NCBI GenBank assembly: GCA_902479835.1
Contig: CABSQC010000034.1
Location: forward strand, 1 to 8,722
DNA length: 8,722 nucleotides
DNA from: an uncultured Streptococcus sp.
Lineage (GTDB): Bacteria; Bacillota; Bacilli; Lactobacillales; Streptococcaceae
Reading direction: 5' to 3'
Positions 1 to 5,947 of this stretch are shown here, one piece after another. Both the position numbers and the translations under genes were made by a program. Below the pieces are notes generated by a model that saw only the letters and a list, made by a program, of their open reading frames with translations, was not told the origin of the DNA and did not search any database. The first letter of the stretch is position 1, and each line of letters starts with the position of its first letter.

Positions 1-11
1 GAAAATAGGTA

Positions 12-17
12 TATAAT
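12..17 (+). promoter_or_regulatory. Possible -10 box upstream of the 92-residue ORF
   Basis: A perfect TATAAT lies 34 nt before the GTG start at 52. The -35 region would fall outside the window, so only half of a promoter can be seen. In AT-rich DNA this could be chance. The upstream gene is also outside the window, so readthrough into this ORF is equally possible. Confidence 0.3.
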
Positions 18-51
18 AAGAGGAGAAAGAGTATGATAAGGAGGTAGAATA

Positions 52-330
52 GTGACAAAAGAGCGAATTTATCATCTCTTGCATCATTTCTATAATCTCT
101 TAATAAATGATTTTCCACGAAATGGATTAATTACGAAAGGAATCTACGAAGTAGAGCAAGTCTACCAAACCTTAGAAGCCATTCCTCAGAGTCAGGAGTA
201 CTTGATCCGCTGTGAAATTCAACAGTTTTTAAAGGAGCTTGAACAAGTTCAAACAGGTTATCAGATCCGCTTTAATAAAGATGAAGTCTTAGTGTTAGAT
301 GATTTGAAGCAAGAAATCGCCTGTAAATAA
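52..330 (+). CDS. Conserved-looking hypothetical protein, 92 aa, upstream of radC
   Basis: I do not recognise the family, so no function is given. The start is a GTG preceded by an excellent ribosome binding site (AAGGAGG at 38-44, 7 nt spacing). An in-frame stop at 37-39 rules out any start upstream of it. The product is small, soluble and mostly helical in appearance. It has no signal peptide, membrane segment, cysteine cluster or catalytic motif that I can see. Its second half is acidic and rich in Glu and Gln. It ends 54 nt before radC on the same strand with no convincing terminator between, so the two may be cotranscribed. The strong ribosome site and sensible composition make it a real gene rather than a chance frame. 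Confidence 0.75.
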   Translation: MTKERIYHLLHHFYNLLINDFPRNGLITKGIYEVEQVYQTLEAIPQSQEYLIRCEIQQFLKELEQVQTGYQIRFNKDEVLVLDDLKQEIACK

Positions 331-384
331 TGAAAGGTCGTTATTTTCTCAATTTATTACGAATTAATAAGTGAGGAGGAAATT

Positions 385-1068
385 ATGTACGACATATCAT
401 TTATTGAACCATCTTTACTTCCTAGGGAACGCTTGGTTTCTGAAGGGGTGGATAAGCTGAGTCATCAGGAATTGTTATCCATTCTCTTACGGACAGGCAA
501 CAAGCAAAAAAGCGTTTATGAGATTGCACAAGGTCTTTTGAGCTCCGTTAATAGTTTAAAGGAGTTAAGTCAATTAACCCTAGAGGAGCTACAGGAAATC
601 TCTGGCATTGGGCGAGTGAAGGCCATCGAACTTCAGGCTGTTATTGAGTTTGGACGAAGGATTCATAAAGATGAACTAATGAGTTCCGAACAAATCATGA
701 GTAGTCAGAAATTGGCCCATAAAATTCAACAGGAAATTGGCCATAAAAAGCAGGAGCACCTAGTTGCCCTTTATTTGAATACCCAAAATGAAATTATTCA
801 TCAACAGACGATCTTTATTGGAACAGTGAATCGAAGTATCGCGGAGCCGCGTGAAATCCTGCATTATGCACTGAAGCACATGGCAACCTCCATTATCTTG
901 GCTCACAATCATCCATCTGGTGCGGTGTTCCCCAGTAAAAATGATGATGAAGTCACTCATCGAGTCTTAGAGGCCTGTGAAGTAATGGGGTTAACCCTAT
1001 TGGATCATTTGATTGTATCCGAAGAAAACTACTATAGTTATCGAGAAGAAACGGATTATTTGGTATAA
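385..1068 (+). CDS. radC: RadC family protein (JAB1/MPN domain, UPF0758)
   Basis: RadC-family protein of 227 aa, the usual length. The N-terminal third is helical and carries a helix-hairpin-helix-like segment (ISGIGRVKA, residues 72-80), which suggests DNA contact. The C-terminal half is a JAB1/MPN metalloprotease-like domain. Its JAMM signature is complete: Glu124, His174 and His176 in HNHPSG, then Ser184 and Asp187 at the expected H-x7-S-x2-D spacing, so zinc binding is likely. The true function is unsettled. The name comes from an E. coli radC mutation later reassigned to recG, and a DNA repair role is not established; in pneumococci the gene is competence-induced but was reported dispensable for transformation. 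A strong site (GAGGAGG, 373-379) precedes the ATG. Transcription ends at the hairpin just after the stop codon. Confidence 0.95.
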   Translation: MYDISFIEPSLLPRERLVSEGVDKLSHQELLSILLRTGNKQKSVYEIAQGLLSSVNSLKELSQLTLEELQEISGIGRVKAIELQAVIEFGRRIHKDELMSSEQIMSSQKLAHKIQQEIGHKKQEHLVALYLNTQNEIIHQQTIFIGTVNRSIAEPREILHYALKHMATSIILAHNHPSGAVFPSKNDDEVTHRVLEACEVMGLTLLDHLIVSEENYYSYREETDYLV

Positions 1069-1100
1069 AAAAGGTTGGAACCTTCTTGTTCCAACCTTTT
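1069..1100. terminator. Bidirectional intrinsic terminator between radC and rex
   Basis: A perfect 13-bp inverted repeat, 1069-1081 against 1088-1100 (left arm AAAAGGTTGGAAC), has a 6-nt loop. The A-run on the left and T-run on the right give a U-tract on either strand. It lies 1 nt after the radC stop and 20 nt beyond the rex stop, so it can end both convergent transcripts. Confidence 0.9.
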
Positions 1101-1119
1101 GTTGTTGTAGTATAAGTCT

Positions 1120-1767
1120 TTATTCTTCGTTTTTACGCATAAAATAAAGGAGTGTCTGCAATTCACTAGTAAGATCGACATATTGGACGACGACATCCTT
1201 AGGAACTGTCAGATGGACTGGAGAAAAGCTTAGAATTCCTTTGATACCAGCATCTACTAAAAGACTAGCTACTTCCTGCGCTTTAATACTTGGGACGGTT
1301 AAAATTGCTGTTTGAATGCCTTCTTGTTTGAGTTTCTCTTTAATAGATGAAATACCGTAAATAGGAATTCCGTCTTTACTTTTAGTATTGACCAGTTCGT
1401 GATCGTCTAGATCAAACGCCATGACAATTTTCATCTTATTGCGTTCATGGAAGCGATAGTTGAGGAGGGCACTTCCCATATTTCCGATCCCAACAATAGC
1501 GACATTAGTAATCGCATTGTCATTTAAAAGATCTGCAAAGAAGTTCATCAGTTTTTTTACGTCATAACCGAATCCACGTCTTCCCAATTCACCAAAATAA
1601 GAAAAATCTCGGCGAACAGTAGCAGAGTCAATCCCAATTGCATCCGCAATTTGCTTGGAATTGGCGCGCTCTATTTTTTCAGAGTTAAAGCGTTTAAAAA
1701 TGCGGTAGTAGAGCGATAAGCGTTTTGCTGTTGCGCGTGGAATTGGAGTATTTTTATCATGTTTCAC
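1120..1767 (-). CDS. rex: Redox-sensing transcriptional repressor Rex
   Basis: Rex represses fermentation and NADH-reoxidation genes when NADH/NAD+ is low and leaves DNA when NADH binds. The product is 215 aa, close to streptococcal Rex proteins (about 213 aa). The N-terminal winged helix (residues about 11-70) contains the recognition region [18 protein letters not shown] (48-65). A Rossmann fold follows, with the NAD(H)-binding loop GIGNMG (93-98), and the C-terminal [13 protein letters not shown] segment (197-209) forms the domain-swapped dimer helix. I chose the GTG at 1767 because [17 protein letters not shown] aligns with known N-termini and AAAGG lies 10 nt upstream. The frame stays open to a TTG at 1818, but that codon lies in the -35 box of the likely promoter. 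The gene is monocistronic. Confidence 0.95.
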   Translation of the reverse strand: MKHDKNTPIPRATAKRLSLYYRIFKRFNSEKIERANSKQIADAIGIDSATVRRDFSYFGELGRRGFGYDVKKLMNFFADLLNDNAITNVAIVGIGNMGSALLNYRFHERNKMKIVMAFDLDDHELVNTKSKDGIPIYGISSIKEKLKQEGIQTAILTVPSIKAQEVASLLVDAGIKGILSFSPVHLTVPKDVVVQYVDLTSELQTLLYFMRKNEE

Positions 1768-1789
1768 AATATCACAACCTTTCCCTCTT

Positions 1790-1818
1790 ATTGTATAGGA
1801 AGATTGTGAAAAAATCAA
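1790..1818 (-). promoter_or_regulatory. rex promoter
   Basis: On the minus strand TTGATT (1813-1818) and TACAAT (1790-1795) are separated by 17 nt. Predicted transcription starts near 1783, giving a leader of about 16 nt that still contains the rex ribosome site. The promoter lies just downstream of the preceding operon's terminator, so rex is an independent unit. Confidence 0.65.
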
Positions 1819-1821
1819 CTA
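1804..1821. promoter_or_regulatory. Candidate Rex operator, one perfect half site
   Basis: Rex sites in Firmicutes are close to TTGTGAA-n4-TTCACAA. Here the left half on the plus strand, TTGTGAA at 1804-1810, is perfect. The right half, TCAACTA at 1815-1821, matches 4 of 7 positions, for 11 of 14 overall. It covers the spacer and -35 box of the rex promoter, where binding would block polymerase. A further lone TTCACAA lies at 1763-1769 across the rex start codon. Autoregulation is an inference. Confidence 0.4.
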
Positions 1822-1850
1822 TCTAGAACGGTTTTTCAAAAATATTTTTG

Positions 1851-1899
1851 TCAAAAGAAAAAGCTGATGGTGATGGAAGAGTTCCATCACCATCAGCTT
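1851..1899 (-). terminator. Intrinsic terminator of the prs-nifS-DUF1831-DUF4649 operon
   Basis: A perfect 18-bp inverted repeat, 1861-1878 against 1882-1899, has a 3-nt loop. On the minus strand it is followed by TTTCTTTT. The first two stem bases are the last two bases (AA of TAA) of the DUF4649 stop codon, so the terminator begins inside the stop. It separates this operon from rex downstream. Confidence 0.92.
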
Positions 1900-2113
1900 A
1901 GTTTTCAGCTTGCTCTACCTTTTTCAAAAAAGCATAGAGCCCATCGACCCTCCCCTTATAGGGGAGTTTTTCACCCTTGTATTCAATGGAAACAATTGAG
2001 TAAGAGTCAGGCAGGGTTACACAGCCTGAAAAATCGAGGATGCAGGCTGCAAGGTCGGGATAAGTAGTCGTTCGTTCTACTTGGTAAGCGTCGATATAAG
2101 TTAGGGTTACCAT
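1898..2113 (-). CDS. DUF4649 family protein, 71 aa
   Basis: Small protein of unknown function that I match to DUF4649, a family found in streptococci and relatives. The typical beginning TLTYIDAYQVERT (residues 3-15) and the end with SIEYKGEKLPYKG (about 43-55) and YAFLKKVE (60-67) are visible. It appears to be a compact soluble fold with no signal or membrane segment. The ATG at 2113 starts 1 nt after the stop of the preceding gene and has AGAGG 6 nt upstream. The longer frame from TTG 2152 would add 13 residues overlapping DUF1831 without a clear ribosome site, so I rejected it. It is the last gene of the operon led by the prs paralogue and is probably translationally coupled to DUF1831. 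Confidence 0.88.
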   Translation of the reverse strand: MVTLTYIDAYQVERTTTYPDLAACILDFSGCVTLPDSYSIVSIEYKGEKLPYKGRVDGLYAFLKKVEQAEN

Positions 2114-2114
2114 A

Positions 2115-2462
2115 TTAGGCCTCTGTTTTGTTGAAAATTTCTCTTTCGACAAGACTATCCATTAAGAAATAGAATTTTTGTTGGATAATGTCATTTTCTG
2201 GATTTTTAAAGATATTAACCAGACGAAGTCCAGACTTGTCTGTAATATTGATTTTAAAACCTGTGAGGTCTTTGTTGAAGATAATTTTAAGCAAGAAGCC
2301 TTCACCGCTATTTGGAACGGCTTCGAGCAAACGATTTAACTCGTAATTTCCAACTTTTGTAACAGCAAATGTATTGTCACGTAAGGTATATTTTTTAACA
2401 TTTGGGTGTAGACTATAGGTATATTTGCAGTCTTTCAATGAAACACTTGTTTCAAAAGCCAT
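2115..2462 (-). CDS. DUF1831 family protein
   Basis: 115-aa soluble protein that fits DUF1831 (PF08866), a lactic-acid-bacterial family with a proposed but unproven ligand-binding role in amino acid metabolism. Visible features are the N-terminal MAFETSVSLKDCKYTYSLHP (1-20), a middle segment ending in GFLLKIIFNKDLTGFKINIT, and a C-terminal helix (QQKFYFLMDSLVEREIF). It starts at ATG 2462. Its ribosome site AGGAG (2469-2473) overlaps the TAG stop of the cysteine desulfurase gene (2472-2474), so translation is likely coupled. The tight link to a cysteine desulfurase suggests a part in cysteine or sulfur handling, which is inference. Confidence 0.9.
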   Translation of the reverse strand: MAFETSVSLKDCKYTYSLHPNVKKYTLRDNTFAVTKVGNYELNRLLEAVPNSGEGFLLKIIFNKDLTGFKINITDKSGLRLVNIFKNPENDIIQQKFYFLMDSLVEREIFNKTEA

Positions 2463-2471
2463 ATTGTTCTC

Positions 2472-3584
2472 CTATGATAAAATTTCTTTAAGTTTTGCGA
2501 GGAAGTCTTGAACCTCCTCTACGGTATTGAGTTCTGAAAAACTAATTCTAAGGGATTCTTTCAAGCGTGAGCTATCTTTTCCATAGAGTGCCTCTAGGAC
2601 ATGGCTGGGTTGAACTGTACCAGCGGTACAAGCAGAGCCTGTAGAGACAGATATTCCAGCTAGATCCAGTCTCATCAGCAAGACATCGTTTTGGATGCCT
2701 GGGAAGCCAAGATTCCAAACAAATGGAAGATGATCGTCACTCGCATTTACGTAGTAGTCGTAGGCTGCTAAACCATTAACTAGTTCTTGACCGAGTTTTT
2801 GAACGTAGTGAAAATTTTCTTCTTGATGAAGTGTGGCTTGCTGAAGCGCAGTTGCCATCCCTACAATTGAAATGAGATTTTCCGTGCTGGCTCTCATCTT
2901 ACTTTCCTGATCCCCACCATGGATGAGATTATCAAAATCTGGGACGGCTGCATAAAGGAAGCCGACTCCCTTTGGTCCGTGGAATTTGTGGGCAGAAGCA
3001 CTGAGAAAATCAATTCCCAACTCTTCGGGATAGACAGGGACCTTTCCGATTGCTTGGACCGCATCAACGTGAAAGGCAGCTGGATGATCTTTTAAGAGTT
3101 CTCCGATTTCTTTAATCGGTAGAAGATCGCCTGTCTCGTTATTGGCAAACATGGTAGAGACAAGAATGGTATCCGGTCTAAGAGCCGCCTTGATATCACT
3201 AGCCTGAATGCGTCCATCTCTTGGTTGGACGATCGTAACTTCAAATCCGAAACGTTCTACAAGATATTCGATGGGTTCAAGAACCGCATGGTGTTCCAAA
3301 GCGGTCGTAATGATGTGTTTGCCATCTGCTTGGTGTTTCAAGCAGTAGCCTTTTATCACAGTATTATTACTTTCTGATCCACCTGAAGTGAAGAAAATCC
3401 GATTTGGAAGGGTATGGAGAGATCTAGCAATCTTCTCGCGAGATTCACGGAGGAGTTTACTAGCCATTCGTCCATGAGCATGAAGACTGGATGGATTTCC
3501 AAAGGTTGTCTTCATGGTTTCTGTCATCGCAGTGATGACTTCAGGCAAAAGGGGAGTTGTTGCGGCATTATCAAAATATATCAC
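2472..3584 (-). CDS. Cysteine desulfurase, NifS/IscS type
   Basis: PLP enzyme of the class V aminotransferase fold. It takes sulfur from L-cysteine, leaving alanine, and holds it as a persulfide for Fe-S clusters or tRNA thiolation. At 370 aa it has the family length. Visible features: N-terminal YFDNAATTP (3-11); PLP-stacking His98 in EHH; Asp174 and Gln177 in VDAVQ; the PLP lysine Lys200 in SAHKFHGPKG; GGDQE (223-227); and the catalytic Cys319 in STGSACTAG, on the long loop typical of NifS/IscS rather than SufS. The start is GTG 3584 with TAAGG 7 nt upstream, overlapping the prs stop. No scaffold or ThiI gene adjoins it, so the sulfur acceptor is not shown here. Symbols iscS or nifS would be used by analogy. 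Confidence 0.93.
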   Translation of the reverse strand: MIYFDNAATTPLLPEVITAMTETMKTTFGNPSSLHAHGRMASKLLRESREKIARSLHTLPNRIFFTSGGSESNNTVIKGYCLKHQADGKHIITTALEHHAVLEPIEYLVERFGFEVTIVQPRDGRIQASDIKAALRPDTILVSTMFANNETGDLLPIKEIGELLKDHPAAFHVDAVQAIGKVPVYPEELGIDFLSASAHKFHGPKGVGFLYAAVPDFDNLIHGGDQESKMRASTENLISIVGMATALQQATLHQEENFHYVQKLGQELVNGLAAYDYYVNASDDHLPFVWNLGFPGIQNDVLLMRLDLAGISVSTGSACTAGTVQPSHVLEALYGKDSSRLKESLRISFSELNTVEEVQDFLAKLKEILS

Positions 3585-3593
3585 ATTCAGACC

Positions 3594-4550
3594 TTATTTC
3601 TTGTGGTAGGCAAATAGAGGACTAACAGGTTTTCTTTCTTGAATGCGAACAATAGCTTCAGCGATCAGTTCGCTAGCTGTCAGATAGTTAATGTTTTTTG
3701 GTGTTGGTCCTTTTGGAGCAACAGAATCGGTTACTAAGATTTCTTTGATCGGAGCTTGATCTAATAATTCAACAGCACCTTTAACAAATAAACCATGACT
3801 TGAAACAGCATAAATTTCAGTAGCACCATCACGTTCGACGATTTTAGCAGCCTCTGAGAATGTCTTCCCAGTATTGAGGATATCGTCAATCAAGATTGCT
3901 TTCTTGCCTTTGACATCTCCGATGATATAGCCATAATCACGGTTCGCATCATCTTGCTCGTAATCAATGATCGCAATCGGTGCATCAAGATATTCTGCTA
4001 AACTACGAGCTCGTTTAACTCCTGAGTTTTTAGGGCTGACGACAACAACATCTGGACCAGTTAGACCTTTGTTGATGTAGTGCTCTGCAAAAAGTGGAAT
4101 GGTAAAGAGGTTATCCACGGCAATATCAAAGAAACCTTGGACCTGAACAGCATGGAGATCGAGTGTGACGACGCGGTCCACCCCAGCTTTGACCAACATG
4201 TTTGCAACGAGCTTAGCTGTGATTGGTTCGCGAGGAGCAGCAGTTCGGTCTTGGCGAGCATAGCCAAAATAAGGCATGACCACATTGACGGTGTTTGCGC
4301 TAGCCCGTTGGCAAGCATCCACCATGATTAACAATTCCATCAAGTGATTGTTAACAGGAAAACTGGTTGATTGAATGATATAAATATCATATCCACGAAC
4401 ACTTTCCTCAATATTGACTTGGATTTCACCATCTGAAAACTGACGGGATGAAATTTTCCCAAGTGGAACCCCAGCATGATCCGCGATTTTTTGCGCAATC
4501 TCGGGGTTTGAATTGAGAGAGAAGAGCTTCATATTTTTTTTATCTGACAT
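3594..4550 (-). CDS. Divergent ribose-phosphate pyrophosphokinase paralogue (Prs2 type)
   Basis: 318 aa with the full two-domain fold of class I PRPP synthetases, which convert ribose-5-phosphate and ATP to PRPP and AMP. The ATP-side motifs are intact: FSDGEI (38-43), RQDR (99-102), DLH (131-133) and the FDIAVDNL loop (141-148). The other half of the active site is altered. The usual SPDHGG is SPKNSG (172-177). The flexible loop that normally reads DKRRP and supplies catalytic Lys and Arg reads DYEQDD (196-201). The DDxxDTxGT ribose-phosphate/PRPP loop reads DDILNTGKT (222-230), losing the second Asp and the Gly. Streptococci usually carry a second, canonical prs elsewhere. This copy may be inactive, regulatory or changed in function. 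ATG 4550 has GAGG 10 nt upstream. It is the first gene of the sulfur operon. Confidence 0.92.
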   Translation of the reverse strand: MSDKKNMKLFSLNSNPEIAQKIADHAGVPLGKISSRQFSDGEIQVNIEESVRGYDIYIIQSTSFPVNNHLMELLIMVDACQRASANTVNVVMPYFGYARQDRTAAPREPITAKLVANMLVKAGVDRVVTLDLHAVQVQGFFDIAVDNLFTIPLFAEHYINKGLTGPDVVVVSPKNSGVKRARSLAEYLDAPIAIIDYEQDDANRDYGYIIGDVKGKKAILIDDILNTGKTFSEAAKIVERDGATEIYAVSSHGLFVKGAVELLDQAPIKEILVTDSVAPKGPTPKNINYLTASELIAEAIVRIQERKPVSPLFAYHKK

Positions 4551-4588
4551 GTGATTCCAACCTCATTTAGATTTTTGATCTTAGCACT

Positions 4589-4617
4589 ATTTTAGCAAAA
4601 ATTTGCGATAATTTCAG
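4589..4617 (-). promoter_or_regulatory. Promoter of the prs-paralogue operon, extended -10
   Basis: On the minus strand CTGAAA (4612-4617) is followed after 17 nt by TAAAAT (4589-4594), preceded by TGC, which makes an extended -10. It lies between the CYTH stop and the prs start and predicts a leader of about 32 nt. There is no clear terminator between the CYTH gene and this promoter, so some readthrough is possible. Confidence 0.6.
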
Positions 4618-4622
4618 CTATT

Positions 4623-5180
4623 TTACAATCTTTCCGCTAATCTAGCGATTTTATTTTTTGCTGCTTTGTAGACGATTCCATGGTCTGAAATGAACTGATA
4701 AAAATTTTCTTCCTGTTCAGCAGTTTCCACCTCAATTTCCAACTCATAATCTTCAGTGTCTAGATAGAGACTGTGGTCTAGTGCCACCAAGCCTGCAGCT
4801 GTTTCTCTTTCGAATCGTTCTGTTGTCAGGCTTCCCCAGACAGCAAGTTGTTCAACTGGGATTCCTTTTGACTCCAAGAGGTTTTTGATTTCTCCATCAG
4901 GAAACTCTTGGTGTTGAAGAATCTCCTTGGTTTCTTCTGGGCTGAGTGCTTGATTGTACTCGAAATGGCCAACTGTTTCAGGAACTTTGAGGGTCAATTC
5001 CGCTTGATCTGTGAAAGTGCGCACCCGTAAGGCCATTTTTTCCTTGCGGATGAGCTGGTCGGGTGTATCGATATAGTGATTGGTTTGGACAACCAATTCT
5101 GTATCAGCAAAAAGTGAAAGGAGGGATTGGTATTCCTCCTTGTCTAGCAAGGTTTTGTATTCAATTTCTAAATGGTTCAT
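4623..5180 (-). CDS. CYTH domain protein (triphosphate tunnel metalloenzyme family, YjbK-like)
   Basis: 185-aa CYTH protein. The family folds into a beta-barrel tunnel that binds triphosphates with divalent metal; members include inorganic triphosphatases, thiamine triphosphatase and class IV adenylate cyclases. The defining ExExK motif is EIEYK (residues 5-9). Alternating charged strands follow as expected: NHYIDTP (34-40), ALRVR (50-54), ELTLK (61-65), DYELEIE (144-150) and KNKIAR (175-180). The substrate cannot be told from sequence. Start ATG 5180 has AAAGGA 7 nt upstream and begins one residue before the conserved first strand. The 12-residue longer version from ATG 5216 lacks a ribosome site. 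It is divergent from relQ, and a CYTH gene near the relQ-nadK-rluD block is also known in Bacillus (yjbK), which hints at a shared role. Confidence 0.93.
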   Translation of the reverse strand: MNHLEIEYKTLLDKEEYQSLLSLFADTELVVQTNHYIDTPDQLIRKEKMALRVRTFTDQAELTLKVPETVGHFEYNQALSPEETKEILQHQEFPDGEIKNLLESKGIPVEQLAVWGSLTTERFERETAAGLVALDHSLYLDTEDYELEIEVETAEQEENFYQFISDHGIVYKAAKNKIARLAERL

Positions 5181-5215
5181 TTTGTAGTCCTTTGCTTTTT
5201 TTCGAAAGCGATTCA

Positions 5216-5224
5216 TGATATAAT
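5216..5224 (+). promoter_or_regulatory. relQ operon promoter, perfect extended -10
   Basis: TGATATAAT is a consensus extended -10 (TGn-TATAAT). At 17 nt upstream there is only a T-run (5196-5201), so the promoter probably relies on the TG extension. Predicted start is near 5231, giving a leader of about 45 nt before relQ. Confidence 0.65.
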
Positions 5225-5248
5225 AAGAGATGTGTTTATTGTATACAA
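5220..5248 (-). promoter_or_regulatory. CYTH gene promoter, overlapping the relQ promoter
   Basis: On the minus strand TTGTAT (5243-5248) and TATTAT (5220-5225) are separated by exactly 17 nt. Predicted start is near 5213, about 33 nt before the CYTH ATG at 5180. Its -10 box shares five base pairs with the relQ -10 on the other strand. Confidence 0.55.
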
Positions 5249-5275
5249 AAATGGTTCAGATTACAAGGTGGTAGG

Positions 5276-5947
5276 ATGGCAATTGATTGGGAAAACTTCT
5301 TAGATCCGTATATCCAAGCAGTTGGGGAATTAAAAATCAAACTGCGTGGGATTCGAAAGCAATATCGTAAGCAACAAAAGCATTCTCCAATCGAGTTTGT
5401 GACAGGTCGTGTTAAGCCGATTGAGAGCATCCGAGAAAAGATGATCCGAAGAAATATTTCTGAAGAGAATCTGGCACAGGATATGCAAGATATTGCAGGT
5501 CTTCGCATCATGGTTCAGTTCGTAGACGACGTCGAAGAGATCCTAGAGGTTCTGAGACAACGGCAGGATATGCACGTGGTCCAAGAGCGAGACTACATCC
5601 GCCATAAGAAATCAAGTGGCTACCGGAGTTACCACGTTGTGGTCGAGTACCCGGTCGATACCATTGATGGAAATGAAACGATCTTAGCAGAGATTCAAAT
5701 TCGGACCTTGTCCATGAATTTTTGGGCAACCATTGAACACTCGCTTAATTATAAATATAAAGGAGACTTTCCAGACGAGATCAAAAAACGCTTAGAGACG
5801 ACAGCAAACCTGGCCTATCTCTTGGATGAAGAGATGGGGGCAATTCGGGATGCGATTCAGGAGGCTCAAGCCCTGTTTGATCCACTTCATCGTAAGTTAA
5901 ATGATGGCGTTGGAAATAGTGATGACACAGATGAAGACTACAGGTAA
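5276..5947 (+). CDS. relQ: Small alarmone synthetase RelQ (GTP pyrophosphokinase)
   Basis: Makes (p)ppGpp by moving pyrophosphate from ATP to GDP or GTP. It is the small single-domain type (223 aa), without the hydrolase, TGS or ACT domains of long RelA/SpoT enzymes. Features of the RelA/SpoT synthetase fold are visible: [13 protein letters not shown] (44-56, substrate binding), the metal-site Asp72 in DIAGLRI (72-78), [10 protein letters not shown] (111-120, GTP-side loop), Glu139 in AEIQIRT (138-144), and [12 protein letters not shown] (149-160). A helical C-terminus of the kind used for tetramer formation ends in an acidic tail. ATG 5276 follows AAGGTGG (5265-5271). It is the first gene of a probable operon with nadK, the pseudouridine synthase gene and pta, in the same order as Bacillus yjbM-ppnKA-yjbO. 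RelQ-type enzymes are usually controlled by transcription and by pppGpp allostery. Confidence 0.95.
   Translation: MAIDWENFLDPYIQAVGELKIKLRGIRKQYRKQQKHSPIEFVTGRVKPIESIREKMIRRNISEENLAQDMQDIAGLRIMVQFVDDVEEILEVLRQRQDMHVVQERDYIRHKKSSGYRSYHVVVEYPVDTIDGNETILAEIQIRTLSMNFWATIEHSLNYKYKGDFPDEIKKRLETTANLAYLLDEEMGAIRDAIQEAQALFDPLHRKLNDGVGNSDDTDEDYR

Noticed and set aside
354..370. Inverted repeat TTATTA / TAATAA before radC
   Set aside because: Only six A-T pairs, too weak for a terminator, and common in AT-rich spacers.
1763..1778. TTCACAA and TCACAA pair near the rex start as a full Rex operator
   Set aside because: The two elements are in the same orientation, not inverted, so they do not make a Rex palindrome; only a lone half site remains.
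1867..2067. Plus-strand open frame of 66 codons
   Set aside because: It runs antisense through the terminator stem and DUF4649, has no ribosome site, and its product resembles no protein family.
2114..2152. N-terminal extension of DUF4649 from a TTG start
   Set aside because: It overlaps the end of DUF1831, and the ATG at 2113 has a ribosome site and matches the family start.
4595..4606. Palindrome GCAAAAATTTGC in the prs promoter
   Set aside because: The 5-bp arms have only a 2-nt gap, so no stable hairpin forms. It could be an operator, but no matching second site or known consensus supports that.
5181..5216. 12-residue N-terminal extension of the CYTH protein
   Set aside because: No ribosome site before ATG 5216, and it starts essentially at the predicted transcription start near 5213, while ATG 5180 has AAAGGA at ideal spacing just before the conserved first strand.
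5508..5729. Minus-strand open frame within relQ
   Set aside because: Shadow of a strongly supported gene, with an implausible arginine- and serine-rich product.
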